NCBI GenBank assembly: GCA_037903475.1
Contig: JBAJFG010000184.1
Span: 186,001 to 250,000 of the forward strand
Direction: 5' to 3'
Length of the DNA: 64,000 nt
Origin: Ancylostoma caninum
Taxonomy: Eukaryota > Nematoda > Chromadorea > Rhabditida > Ancylostomatidae
The translations under genes were made by a program, and so were the position numbers. Positions 34,133-45,539 of this stretch are shown here, in pieces. The notes below the pieces were generated by a model that was given only the letters and a program-made list of their open reading frames with translations, ran no database searches and had not been told where the DNA came from. The stretch's first letter is position 1; each line of letters opens with the position of its first letter.

Positions 34133-34911
34133 TGCTATCATACGCCCCACATCTTATCACTTATCACCTCCTAACCTCCTATCTTCTGATTATTTCTGCT
34201 TTTCCGCTCGTCCGAGGTACTTCGTATCCCAAGCCGCTCTACTGCGCTCCAATGCCAACACCAATCGAGTGGCTCCGCGTTTTTCGGGATCGCACGCAAA
34301 AGTCGACAAAAAGGGGGCGGTTCGGAGGAGTTACAAGCTCGCCGACAGCCTGCTGGCGGGAGCAGAGACGCATGCGCTGCTGGCTTCTTGCCAGCTCCGC
34401 TGCTAATGGATCTCCAGTGGGATCCTTCTTGTTCTTGGGCCGTTTTTGGTCTGATTTTCGCCAGTTTTGACTAATTATTCGCTACTGCTCCTACGAAGAC
34501 GATGTGAAGAGTCACCCAGAGACGCATATGTATCCCCTGTATTCGTTTTACTGAGTCTATTCGTTACTACTTTAACGCTCGCACTTGCTAATGTTAGTTT
34601 TGTTCCGTCATCTACTTCGCATTATCATTCAATTTGCGTTGGATATGGGATGCAATCACTCTGCTGATGTTGGAGTGGGTAACGACTTCTTAGAAAAGTC
34701 GTATTCCGAAAAGGTCCAAAAAGGTTCTTAGAATAGTCGAACTCCATGTAAAGTGGGTTTCAGAGTTGTGCCGCGCCGCGACGCCCCATGATGCTTAGAT
34801 GGAATACCCCGACACAGATGCTCCGCCCCCTTCACTTTCAGGCCGGACACAGAGGGGACCATCACTTTGGGAAGGGAGGGGACGGGGCGAAAGTAATTAT
34901 CAGATTCTGAC
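34133..34911. other. No gene seen
   Basis: A 142-codon plus frame (34042-34470) begins inside the foldback MITE and shows no domain. The rest is unremarkable. Confidence 0.4.
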
Positions 34912-36470
34912 TCACCATTGCATGAGCTCTGTAATGATATATAACATGTATGCACAAGTTTTTCCCCGTCACGGATCTATTTCCTGCCGAAGTACTGGAA
35001 AATAAAAAAGTAGGGTTTGCTTGGGGGGTCGTCATGGGCGAAAGAACGGAGATGGAAAAGAGGGACGGTCCCAAGGTAATAAAGTTTGTTCTTTATGGCA
35101 GTTCAGAGCAGAAGTCCCTAGAGGACCTGCACTCCGCTACAACTTTCGCCAAAATTGAAACTTTTCGCTGCCTTGATATTTGTCGCCTTGCCACGGGCTT
35201 CAGGAAGAAGCAATCACGGATCTGAAACATTTCTAAGATTCTCCTCTTTACGTAGTCTCAGAGCCTATATGATGTCCCAAGAAAATTTCTCTTCCCGAGA
35301 CTACAGGTCCTCGCGAAGTCAGGAAAAAATTCAAGGTATGTCAACTTTGCGCGCCTACCGAGCTCAGGCGAAGCAGCCTGGCTGCAAAGTACGGTCCTTA
35401 GATATTAGCCCCTCACCTAAGTTTTGAAAGACATAAAGCTTGTTGCATGAAAGAGCCTCTATCTCGCCGCCATTTTGATCAAAATTCCGGATTTTCCAAT
35501 TTCGGAGCCATTTTTCAGGATTCCCCGGAAAGCTAGTGAAATGGGACGGTTATAGGCGTACTCAGCTCGTTATTCTGCGTCGGCGATTCGTATACAACAG
35601 TCCTACATTTGATTGTGGGAAACCCTACTTCTGAGAGGGGGGAGACGGCATAACGGGCCGTCTCCCCCATGGTGGCGAAATAGTGTGCAGAATGAGGAGA
35701 GGGGAGACGGCCCGTTATGCTGTCTCCCCCCTTTCAGAAACAGGGTTTCCCGCAATCAAATGTAGGAGTGTTATATACGAATCGCCGACGCAGAATGACG
35801 AGCTGAGTACGCCTATAACCGTCCCATTTCACTATCTTTCCGGGGAATCCTGAAAAATGGCTCCGAAATTGGAAAATCCGGAATTTTGATCAAAATGGCG
35901 GCGAGATAGAGGCTCTTTCATGCAACAAGCTTTATGTCTTTCAAAAGCTTAAGTGAGGGGCTAATGTCTAAGGACCTTACTTTGCAGCCAGGCTGCTTCG
36001 CCTGAGCTCGGTAGGCGCGCAAAGTTGACATACCTTGAATTTTTTCCTGACTTCGCGAGGACCTGTAGCCTCGGGAAGAGAAATTTTTTTGGGACATCAT
36101 ATACGCTCTGAGACTACGTAAAGAGGAGAATCTTAGAAATGTTTCAGATCCGTAATTGCTTCTTCCTGAAGCCCGTGGCAAGGCGACAAATATCAAGGCA
36201 GCGAAAAGTTCGTCAATTTTGGCGAAAGTTGTAGCGGAGTGCAGGTCCTCTAGGGACTCCTGCTCTGAACTGCCATAAAGAACAAACTTTACTCTATTAC
36301 CAGAGGACCGTCCCTCTTTTCCAACTCCGTTCTTTCGCCCATGACGGCCTCCCAAGCAAACTCTACTTTTCCATTTTCTGGTACTTCGGCAGGAAATCGG
36401 TCCGTGACGGGGAGAAACTTATGCTCACATGTTTTATTTCATTACAGAGCACATCCAATGACGGATCGAA
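34912..36470. mobile_element. Giant palindrome, arms of about 760 bp
   Basis: The left arm 34912-35668 and right arm 35700-36470 are inverted copies with minor differences, around about 30 nt. The inner ends carry gggagacggcataacgggcc / ggcccgttatgctgtctccc, themselves palindromic. Matching frames of 90 and 145 codons in the two arms are the same sequence read from either side (SRSQEKIQGMSTLRAYRAQA), not a duplicated gene. Further out it shares ctgtaatga with both sides. No transposase was seen. It could be a foldback element or a tail-to-tail duplication. Confidence 0.85.
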
Positions 36471-36660
36471 ATTCATTCGGATTGTTTGATTTTGCACGCA
36501 CGGTGAGTGAAAAAAAAAACAAATAAATAAACAAACACAGGAAATTAATAAATAAATAAATAAGCAATAAGTAAAAATAAGTAGAAAAATAAATAAAAAA
36601 TAAATAAATATAGATAAATATAAACAAATATAAATATATATACAAATAAACCGAATACCC
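36471..36660. repeat. AT-rich low-complexity tract
   Basis: Runs of aaataaataaa from about 36510 to 36650. The long hydrophobic minus frame here (YLYLFIFIYIYLF) is only a translation of this tract. Confidence 0.8.
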
Positions 36661-36743
36661 TATGTCTCATGCCCTTACCTGTGTGGGAGACAACCTTCAC
36701 GACAACCTTCACTTTTGCGAAGGTTGTCTCCTCACTATTCCGG

Positions 36744-36930
36744 TTGCACGAGATACGTTTCCCAAGTACGACCAGATCTTGCCGTGCACCTGGAGTCCTC
36801 TCGCTCTCTGCGTCTCCAGTTACAAATGGGTCCCTGTACTGCCTCCACCCACCACCCCCCTGTCTAGGCTCTATCCCCTCGCGGCCGCCGCAACGCAGGT
36901 GGGGAACGTATCTCATGTAATCCACTATTC
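36744..36930. mobile_element. MITE I (about 185 bp), copy 1
   Basis: Inverted ends ggttgcacgagatacgtttc and gaacgtatctcatgtaatcc. It shares interior blocks (gggtccctgtactgcctcca, ctctgcgtctcc-like) with the reversed copy at 41000-41186. No coding capacity. Confidence 0.65.
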
Positions 36931-36967
36931 CAGCTATGCCGTGATGAAGGATAGGGCGCGGCAACGC

Positions 36968-37068
36968 AGAGCGAGCTCGCGCGGCAAGTGCCGCAAACAG
37001 GGGGGCTTTCAGAGATTTTGCCTCGCGCGAGCCCTCCGCGGCATTTTGCGAGCTCGCTCTGCGAGTCG
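36968..37068. repeat. GC-rich inverted repeat
   Basis: cgcagagcgagctcgc (left) pairs with gcgagctcgctctgcg (right), with gcggcaagtgccgc and ccgcggcatt inside. It lies directly before MITE copy 3. Confidence 0.6.
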
Positions 37069-37088
37069 CGGAGTCGAATGGTTTGGGG

Positions 37089-37329
37089 TATCGTCTATCC
37101 GAAACGACGAGTCCGCCTACGCACGTGGGGGTCGAGAGGCGGCGCGGGTGGGACGGATGCTGTTGGCTGCCACGTCGTCCACGTCACAGCCAAATCATTG
37201 GTCAATACCATGAAGATAACGATGAAACGTGATACGCAGATCAGGGATGATGACGTGGAGCGCTGGCGAACGTGGCAGCTTCTCGATCCCCGCGTGCGTG
37301 GGCGGACTCGTCGTTTCGGACAGACTATA
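37089..37329. mobile_element. MITE family 'TATAGTC', copy 3
   Basis: Ends tatcgtctatccgaaacgac and cgtttcggacagactata. It contains tgccacgtcgtccacgtcac, shared with the other copies. Orientation is opposite to copies 1 and 2. Confidence 0.8.
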
Positions 37330-37433
37330 TTCGTTGCCGGTAAATCCGACGGTACATCCGACGCAACTTTCAGAGCGAGTTTTTCGCGCGCGGGTCACTT
37401 CTCGCACCATGCCGCGTTGCGAATCGGGGAATA

Positions 37434-37791
37434 CAGACTCAGCACATGATAAATGTGAAACGAACACAGAAAATGATGGCTTACCTGCAGAGAAAATGGA
37501 ACTCGTCCGCGCGCGAACACGCCTGGCCGTGTTCGCGCGCGGACGAGTTTTCCCCGGCGCAAGAGCCATTGCGGTGCGTGGTTTGGCGCAAAGGGAAAAC
37601 GAAATGCATTCAATTCACAGGTTTTCATGGCGCGACTCGGCCAAAACCACGCGCCGCAATGGCTTTCGCGCCGGGGTAGACTCGTCCGCGCACGAACACG
37701 GCCAGGCGTGTTCACGACGAATGTTCCATTTTCTCTGCAGGTAAGCCATCATTGTCTGTGTTCGTTTCACATTTATCATGTGCTGAGTCTG
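37434..37791. mobile_element. Foldback element (358 bp)
   Basis: Ends cagactcagcacatgataaa and tttatcatgtgctgagtctg, with TA on each outer side. Arms run to the centre, with a second perfect palindrome (actcgtccgcgcgcgaacac / gtgttcgcgcgcggacgagt) within the left arm at 37500-37549. The sequence ctgcaggtaag and its mirror occur in the arms, resembling a splice donor, probably by chance. Confidence 0.8.
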
Positions 37792-37799
37792 TATTCCGG

Positions 37800-38990
37800 G
37801 ATTCACCACCCGCAGCTCAGCTCAGAGACGAGGATTTCAGCTCCTGCTGCCTTTAAGTCGAACATTCCTACTAATTGTTTCATGGTAAGTGAATGGCGAC
37901 ATTATTCTTTTCACGGATCTCCCTCCTACGAGGGATCCCAGCCGATTTGCTGCGAGGCTACGTGGAGCGACCCCGGGTGGCGGATAGGAATACCCGTATG
38001 CAGACGCGTTTCAGGGGTTGAATGCGAATCGAGCAGGGGATTATCACTAGAGCACGAAAAGTATAACCTTAAGAATCGAAGTTTTTCCTGTGCTAATTGC
38101 AATTGTATCCTGTTCCTATTACCGTAACATATTTCATCATCACACTGAGGTTTTATCTTTTTTTTCGCCATCCATCTTGTGATCGTTGACCACAGCTCTT
38201 AAACGGAGCTCTACGAAATCTTGATAAAGTGGGCAAAATAAATTGTTGGAGAATGCTTCAGACCCATAGAGTGGACAGGAGTGGAATTTCTTTCATCCCA
38301 CCGTCCTTTTATCGTTTTGGCAAAATTTGTGCAGAAGAGTCGCTCTTTCCCAATGTATAGAGTCATCTCGTACTGAGCAATTGCATGCCTTTTCACAAAT
38401 GGGATTAGTTGGATTCAGATGATTCAGAGGTTTAGCATCCGTAGTGATTTCCCTTTACGTTTAGAGCGAAACCCAACGGAGAATTGGTCCGTTGTTCTCA
38501 AACTGCCGCTCAGAATGAGCAGCATTCTCTGGGCCAAAATTGACCTTTCTGAAGCAGGCATCTACTTCCACGCTACTTATCCAGCATCGAAACCCTCTTT
38601 ACAGAAGTCACTTACGTCACTTATAATATGGGCTTCGTTGAAGGTACGGTAGGTGGTGTACAATCGGCTCTTTTTTTTACGAATTGGAGAGTCACACTGC
38701 ATGCCTTAGAAAACAAAGTGAAGCGGTATTTTGGAAATTGATTATAATAGAGTGAAGCAAGAGCTATAAGGATTTATGGAAATCAGTCGAACAGATTACG
38801 AATCCCAGCAAAAGCCAAGTTAAAAAAATTGCACGAACTTATTGCCCAACCCAATATTTAGCATGTTCCAAGAGTAGTTATTCAATACCAAAAAATCGTT
38901 AGTTTTCTGGACCACTCGTAATTCTATGAAGTGCTGCTTAGTTGAAGCTCTCGGTTTCGGGAGCGTTCCTTAAAAAAACACATCACTATT
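37800..38990 (+). other. No firm gene; one weak exon candidate
   Basis: 38427-38641 is open on the plus strand, preceded by attcag and followed by gtacgg, reading FSIRSDFPLRLERNPTENW and further. It resembles no family I know and could be a chance frame or an exon of an unknown gene. Confidence 0.2.
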
Positions 38991-38997
38991 CAACACA

Positions 38998-39187
38998 AAT
39001 TTCGGGCTGTGGGTCATGATGAGGCAAAAGTGGGTGGGCAATGTGTCTGCGATTGGTTCATTCGAACCCTCGCCCCGCCCTTCAGGACCTACTCGCACTA
39101 ATTCGCGCGCGATTTTGCGGGGACGAGTCAACGCCGAAGGGCGGGAAGACGCCGCCCCATTTTGCCTCATCATGACCCACACCCCAA
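38998..39187. mobile_element. Foldback MITE (190 bp)
   Basis: gtgggtcatgatgaggcaaa and tttgcctcatcatgacccac are inverted, with outer aaattt on both sides and ttcgcgcgcgatt near the centre. No coding capacity. Confidence 0.7.
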
Positions 39188-39189
39188 AT

Positions 39190-40890
39190 TTCGATTTATC
39201 TTCATAACTGAGCGTAGTTAAAGGCAGGGGTCCACCTCATTTTCGTAGTTCAGCTAACAGCACATTCTGCATCTACTCGGCGCGATGGTTCCAACGGTAC
39301 ACATAGGTTGTCTCAGAATGGTCTATAAACCCGTCTTCCAGGACGGGGTCTGTAACAGTTTGCAACCCGAGTTGACATGTGAAGCCGTTGATCTTATCGA
39401 TTGGACACGCCAAGACTCGTTGACCGACGCGGCAGCCGTAGCAGGCAGCCAGCACAGCTTGGAGCGATCCACCTCCGGGCTCCAAATTTTTATCCTGTTC
39501 GAGCCTTTCAAAAATGGGGATTTCGTCGCATCTGTGCCTGTTGATGTACATCCCAGGGATCAACATGATGAGAAGGTCTAGGATATGTTGGTAAATCCAA
39601 CAGGCAGAACGAGGTGGCCCTCTGCCTTTAACCCCACTACGCAAAGTCACACTTTCCGTGCTCTAGTGATAATCTCCTGCTCTAATCGCATTCAACCCCA
39701 GAAACGCGTCTGCGTACGGGTATTCCCAAACTACGAGCAGTTCTTTGGCAAGCCTTTTTTCGTGTTTCATCTCCTTTATACACGTATTCCTTTTCTTCGG
39801 ACTAACGAAAACAACAATTGTTTTTCGGGGCTCCCCCTCCGCCCGAACCCGTGCGAAGCCCCCCTTGCTTTCCATCCTCTTTACGAAGCCCAGGTTGCCC
39901 ACCGACAAGCTAGGCCTGATGAGGCGCCCTCTGCTATAATAGGCGGGCCATACGTCGGGGCCATAACTGATCTTTTCTTTCATAGAACGTGTGTCACTGC
40001 TGCACTATTCTTCGCTGCTGACGACCGAAGCTAGTGGTCGAATTTATTTACCAAAAAAAATCCTTTCTATTGTATCTAAAGAACATTGACAGCGTCACAG
40101 TTCCTATTTCGATGTCAGAATCCTCTATGAATCGAAATGAGGTGAAACAAACGAGGAGCCATCATGTTAGTGAAAGTGATGGATTTGGACTTGGAGCGCG
40201 ATAGTTCTGTTTGAAAGTAGTTTATGTCAATCTTATGCAGCGCAAAGAAAGAGTACTTCGATGCTCATCATTTCCTAAAATTCCGGCCAAATAGCTCAAT
40301 CCCAAGATAAGTTATGATGAAAAGATCCGTCTTGAATATGCCACTGATCATATCTTTTTGACCGCGGCTGTATGTACATAGATCAGACAGCAAGATGTGA
40401 AGAAACAAGCGTTTGCGCGCCTTCCATTACCCGCGATTTTTGAACTGACCGTGGCGGCTGTTTTTTTTTCCGTAGCCTTCCAACGCCACACTTACGCAAC
40501 AACCTTATTATTAAGTTATTTGCTTGTTATTTACTTGCTTCTCTCTCATGTTTTGATGCGGTACCCTGAGCGAGCTTATTTGGTGGGATTCCGTCGCCAT
40601 CCGTTTTTCGCCCGCCAATGTTCCCGCTATGTATATACTTTTCCATTCATTCTTCCTTACGTTCGGGGGAGAAAATGTACTACTTCTGAGAAAGATGCTT
40701 CTGAGAATGAGGGTAAACGCAAAGTTTATATCCATGCTCCCTGTGGGCCTTATTCGTAATAGCATTCTTAATAGCTGTTCCTATTACTGATGGGTTCTCA
40801 CTGGTTTTAAGAAGGAAAGAAGGAGGGAGGTAAAAGTAGAGTAATGACCATCATCCTCCTCGACTAGTAGCTTTAGATTTACGATGCGAA
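39190..40890. other. No recognised gene; repeat A fragment at 39800-39920
   Basis: A minus frame of 125 codons (39273-39650) reads VLACPIDKINGFTCQLGLQT and has several cysteines but matches no family I know. 39800-39920 is repeat A on the minus strand (acgaagccc, cggggctccccctccgcccg). Confidence 0.3.
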
Positions 40891-40898
40891 ATTTAGGT

Positions 40899-41830
40899 AC
40901 AGTCTATCCGAAACAACGAGTCCCCTCAGTCGGCGGGAAACTTCGTGGGAGCGCGATTGTGGCGCGGCCTTCTTGGCAGCGATTTATGGTTGATGCGATT
41001 ACATGAGATACGTTCCCCATCTGCGTTGCGGCGGCCGTGAGGGGTTAGAGCATAGACAGGAGGGTGGTGGGTGGAGGCAGTACAGGGACCCGTTCTTTAT
41101 CAGAGACGCAGAGAGCAAGAGCACTTGCCGTACGCGGTAGGCTCTGGTAGTGGTTGGGGAAGTTGGGGAACGTATCTCGTGCAACCGATAGTGCGCGTCA
41201 AATTTGACGTGTCGGCCTGAAATTTGACGAAGTTTTCGCGATGTCTTGGGGCGGCGAAGATCAGAACGCAGTTTGTTCGCGCGGACGTCGCGACGGCGAA
41301 ACCAGGAACATTCGCACATTCTGCCAAGAATTCTCTTCTCCTCTTCGTTCTGCATTGTGTATCACCGCGTCAAATTTGACGCGCATCAACCATAAATACC
41401 GCCTACGTCGAGTTGATCAGCTGTTGAGATCAATGCTGCCACGCTCAATCGACAAGAACGTGAGTTTTCTTTGTTTTTGTCCATTGTTGTAGTTTCTTCT
41501 TTTTTGAATATTTCAGCATATATCAGGCCGTTGTTCGTCTGAAGCCGTTTTGAACGTTTATTTTTTTATTTGAATGTGTTTCTTCGTTTTTCTTTCTGTA
41601 GCCATAGTAGAAACTACAGAAAACACATTCAAATGAAATAGAAGCGTTCAAAACAGCCTCAGACCAGCAACGGCCTGATATATGATAATATATTCAGAAA
41701 GAAAAAAAATGGAAACCACAACAATGAATAAAAACAAAGAAAAATCCACCTCTTTGCCGATTGAGCGTGGCGGCGTTGATCTCAACAGCTGATCAATCCA
41801 CAATATTATGGAAGGCGGCGGCGTAGGCTT
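40899..41830. mobile_element. Composite: large TATAGTC-ended element with nested inserts
   Basis: The left end tacagtctatccgaaacaac and gtcccctcagtcggcgggaa match the left end of the element at 45760. A 413-bp insert (about 40983-41395) with ends atttatggttgatgcg / cgcatcaaccataaat interrupts it, and MITE I (41000-41186) lies inside that. The body continues as a palindrome at 41412-41800 (aaacacattcaaatgaaata and tttgaatgtgttt). Its right end is not clear. Confidence 0.6.
41412..41800. repeat. Palindromic body shared with 45860-46400
   Basis: cgagttgatcagctgttgag and ctcaacagctgatcaatcca bound two inverted arms with a short centre near 41605. The element at 45760-46495 has the same arms with the centre occupied by another MITE. 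Confidence 0.7.
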
Positions 41831-43305
41831 TGGGTCCCGTCGAAAAATTGCTAACAATGCCCCACAGATATGCAGCTGCTGCGGTACTCCTGTTGACAGC
41901 CATGCACACTTACAAAGAATTGAATGACTATGTAGCATTTGGACCACTCTTTCTTACCAGTAACCATGAATTCTTGCTAAGAAGCATACTGAATGAAATT
42001 TTTTTTAGGTTTGAGAAATGGAAATTGTGCGATTAAACTTTGAGTTTGTGATTTGTATTCCCGAAAAATTTTCCGAGATTTTTTTCTTTCTGTTAATGAA
42101 GAAGGTTAGTCGTTTGCTAGTCACAAAATCCCCGTCCCCTTCATCAAATGATGTCATTTTTGAGCAGTTATGGGAAAACCAATTCTACATACACTATCCA
42201 TAATTTCGAAATCGTAATTTTAACAGCTTTGAAGCATCAAAGACGTCCTGCTTTCAATTACTGGCATTTTCGATGTTATTCATCTTTAGTGGTTACAGAA
42301 GTGCTGCAAACGCTCAGTAGTCACACCCTTCCTTGTGAGTGCACGTGGCTGTCAGCAGAAGCTGTGTAGCACCTACATATCCGTGGGGCATCTTAGCCTT
42401 GCCCTTGGATCCAAAGGCCCTCCCTCTTGCAAGGCAGCTACGGCCGCGCCGGTGGCGTAACCTGACCTGTGTTAGGCGTCAGTTATATCGCTGCGCACTG
42501 ACTGCACACGTTGCGCGAGCCTTTACGGCATCGTCTAAAGTACTGCGGAGTCCTCCTAAATTTTACACAGGGAGGAGGGGGTCTTTGAGGTGCTGATCTC
42601 GAAAATAGCATCCGTTTTGTACCGTGATCTCGTTTTTGTGCGGGTACTGTAGGAAACTGAGGGGAATGTGAATGCGATCAACACCTGAAAATTCGTTCGT
42701 GTATGGAGTGGTTCATGAGTTCTGGCCGCCATATACAGAGTATACCAAAATAATTTTCACACTGCGCTTTATCAAATCCAATATAAATGCAGTAAGCTCA
42801 ACTTTTTCAAGGTAATATACTCCTAGTCTCAAAATACTTTTTGCACTACTAAGCCATTCGGGATCGAGTTTGCATTTGGTGTGGTCACAGTTGATGTTTG
42901 TCGATAAGTTCTATCCTACGGCGTTTCAGCCAATGCATTCATGCTATCGGCGTTGTGGCGGTCATTGAACGAGTTCAACCCTGAGCCCTCCAAATGTTGC
43001 CGAAAAAGTTCCTGTTTACTATTATTAGTGTTGGAGTTATCAAAGTCTGTATATTGTCATCATTACTTTGGCACAATGCAAGGTGGTAGTTCTGGTGTAA
43101 ACTGATGTAGGATCAAGCTCATTATTTGCTCTCGAAGCAGGTATATGACAATCAATGCGGCTCGGATAGGTGCTTTAGGAAGGTTTGCTCTCAGGGCATG
43201 TTTTGGTTCGCACACTGGGGGTTCAAACTTGCCGCATGGCTACTTTCTGAGCCTTGATGGAGCGTCACTTGGTGCGTCTTAACTAGAATTGAAAGCAGTA
43301 ACATA

Positions 43306-43565
43306 CAATGGACGTCAATGGCGGTGGCCCATTCGCGGTCTCGTGAAAGACGCCGCGCCGCGAGCGCCATAGTCGATGTCTTCTGCTGCTCTTATGCTAT
43401 TTTTAGCAGCTTTCTTACCCGTTTTAAGGATATTCGACCGAATCGGGAAGAAAGCACCTAGGAATAGCATTCCGGTGGCAAACAACACCGGTCCTGGTGC
43501 TCGCGGCGCGGTTGCGTGGCGTCATTCTCGAGGCCGTGGATGGGCACCGCCTTTGACGTCCACTG
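43306..43565. mobile_element. MITE (260 bp), TA target
   Basis: Ends caatggacgtcaatggcggt and accgcctttgacgtccactg with TA outside both. Sub-terminal cgccgcgccgcgagcgcc / ggtgctcgcggcgcggttgc are also inverted. No coding capacity. Confidence 0.7.
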
Positions 43566-44364
43566 TACCTCCTTTCCCGGAATGATATGCATATGATTAA
43601 TGCTGCCAACCACAAAAATCCAAGAAAATTCGCCATGACGTGACCTTTCCTCAAATACTTGCTGAAAATTTTTGAAGGGCGAAAGGAAATGAGGTCTCGG
43701 CGTAACCGTTAAATTCTTCAAGTGTTCACTGTCCCCGAGAAAAATCACTCCGAGTAGTGAATGCACTCAAAGGAAGCGTTATGTACAAATATCGAGAATA
43801 GTGCTTTTCATTCCAATTGTGGACATGTGCAACTGGAGCATCTAATATGGACAGGATTCACTCCGATATTTCGAGCGGTTTTGGGTATCCTCTCTGGAAA
43901 TCTCAGTGAATTTTGATAATCTTTCACATCGTTTCCATGGTTTTAATGACTATGTTAAAGCAAAAAGTGGCTGAAACTTCCTCTCAGAGGTTGATCTTTC
44001 CAGTCTGTGCTGCTGTGAAACGACTTCCACATAAAAGATTGGTGTTTGGTAAAATCTGAACAGTTTTCGATAGATGATATCGATTCACACAGGAGAAGAT
44101 TCAAGAAGAAGATTCAATTTCAGGCGCTGATAACATTTAGCAACATCATTTAGCATGACACTGTCATTATCGCGCCGAAATCGACATTCCCCTCAGTGAG
44201 GTATAGTAGTTGTACAAAAACGAGATCACGGTACAAAACGGATGCTATTTTCGAGATCGGCACCTCAAAGAACCTCTCAGTCTAAAATTTGGGAGGATTC
44301 CGCAATACTTTAGACGATTCCGTAAAGGCTCGCGCAACGTGTGCAGACAGCGCGCACCAATATA

Positions 44365-44572
44365 CAGGGAACTCCAAAGGTACGCGGACAGGGGCGGGAG
44401 CGCGGTGCGTCTCTGCTGGGCAGAGACACGAGTGCTCTGCATGTGGCTCTGGTTTCTCTGCTGTTGCGGCAGAGAGCAGAGAAACCAGAGCCACATGCAG
44501 AGCGCTCGTGTCTCTGTCCAGCAGAGGCGCACCGCGGTACCGCCCTTGTCCGCGTACGTTTGGAGTTCCCTG
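44365..44572. mobile_element. Foldback MITE (208 bp), hairpin
   Basis: Ends cagggaactccaaaggtacg and cgtacgtttggagttccctg with TA on each side. The arms (ctctgcatgtggctctggtt / aaccagagccacatgcagag) meet at the centre. It interrupts the right arm of the 42424-44637 element, where the uninterrupted left arm shows the original sequence. A related 155-bp copy is at 48181-48335. Confidence 0.82.
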
Positions 44573-44637
44573 TAACTGACACCTAACAGGTCAGGTTACG
44601 GTACCGGCGCAGCCGTTGCTGCCTTCCATAATCTTGT

Positions 44638-45420
44638 GATCAATCCGACGTAGACGGCCGCCCCGCATTCGCAACGCCACGATGTTTCCCGCTTTTCAAG
44701 GATTAAATTCTTATGGGAGTTTATTAACATTCAAGCGAACTTATTTAAACTCCCCATTAAGAGGTATTCCCTAGGTGATTTCTTCTTGAAATCTTGAAAT
44801 GAGTGATTTCGTGGTAAATAACTGACAATTACCAGGATTGCTCTGTGTCAATTCAACACTAAACTTCAGTAAGCATGTCTGGAATCTTAGCCCAACTTTT
44901 CTTTCATAAATGGGAGTCAGCTATGCCCCTGATGATTCTTTATATCAAGCTTAGCGTATTCGGCGTTGTTGAGGCCTAATTACGCTCAGATTTAGATGAG
45001 CTAGGATAAACTAAGGGCTAGCTGATTACCAATTTTCCTTCTGAGGAAAACTCATTCAGAAAGAGTTTTAGCCGTTTTACGTTGCTGTTGAATTGGCTTT
45101 ATAGGCCAAGTATAAATTTTCCCCGCTTTTTGGACCTATTTTAACACCCCTTAGCAGGCCGTCGCGTTTCCACTACGAACGCCGCGCGTGGCTGGATTCA
45201 GAGTAACCCGGACGAGAGGCGGATCTTGGTGAGATGCCGAATCGGGTGACCTTCCTCAGGCAATGCTGTGAACGATCAGCTGGCTGTCTGGGTAAGAAAC
45301 GCGGCGGAACCCGCCATACATAACAACCTCATGCGTACAAATTCTTATCCGCCGACATGACAAACCCCTTTCCCATGTGTGATTCTCTTGATTATCTTCC
45401 GCTTCACCTTACTGCTTTCG
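44638..45420. other. PGM3 upstream region
   Basis: Unique-looking AT-rich DNA directly before the first PGM3 exon. No TATA-like or other promoter element could be assigned with confidence. Confidence 0.4.
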
Positions 45421-45430
45421 ATTTGTAGGT
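45421..45430 (+). promoter_or_regulatory. Possible spliced-leader acceptor of PGM3
   Basis: A pyrimidine-rich run (about 45404-45425) ends in ttgtag|gt directly before ATG 45431. Nematode mRNAs often have an SL trans-splice acceptor within 10 nt of the start codon. This is inference. A cis-spliced upstream untranslated exon is equally possible. Confidence 0.35.
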
Positions 45431-45539
45431 ATGGCCGATTTGCTTCCTGTGGAAGTTCCGGAGGATTTCACCCGTAGCAGGAATCGCGATCATACAGGAC
45501 AGTTGCGTCCAATTTCTGATGACCTCAGACTTGCCTATG
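45431..45539 (+). CDS. PGM3: PGM3 exon 1
   Basis: Starts at ATG 45431 with [13 protein letters not shown] and ends in LRLAYG, one base into a glycine codon, before donor gtaggt. The ATG is preceded by atttgtag at 45421-45428. Such a short leader next to an acceptor-like sequence fits spliced-leader trans-splicing, which is common in nematodes. The N-terminal 20 residues are not conserved in the family. The join to exon 2 creates the conserved YGTAGFR. Confidence 0.85.

Larger units (their letters stand above)
42424..44637. mobile_element. 2.2-kb element with about 220-bp inverted ends, or two inverted copies of repeat G
   Basis: The left arm 42424-42640 (ggtggcgtaacctgacctgt, cacacgttgcgcgagccttt, catccgttttgtaccgtgat) is mirrored at 44213-44637, where the arm is split by the MITE at 44365-44572. 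The 1.57 kb between contains another MITE (43306-43565) and no recognised gene. It could be a transposon with a decayed interior or chance placement of two copies. Confidence 0.5.

Noticed and set aside
35155..36355. Two similar frames of 90 and 145 codons as a duplicated gene
   Set aside because: They are the two arms of one palindrome read on opposite strands. No domain or splice context supports coding.
36442..36964. A multi-pass membrane protein on the minus strand
   Set aside because: The hydrophobic text comes from the aaataaata low-complexity tract.
38427..38641. Host exon on the plus strand
   Set aside because: It has AG/GT edges but no recognisable homology and no neighbouring exon. 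Kept only as a weak note in the regional entry.
39273..39650. A cysteine-containing 125-codon minus-strand gene
   Set aside because: No recognised domain, no splice context, and the overlapping plus-strand frame is equally open.
43376..43585. Small secreted protein
   Set aside because: The frame lies over the right arm of a TA-target MITE. Its hydrophobic start is not supported by any context.
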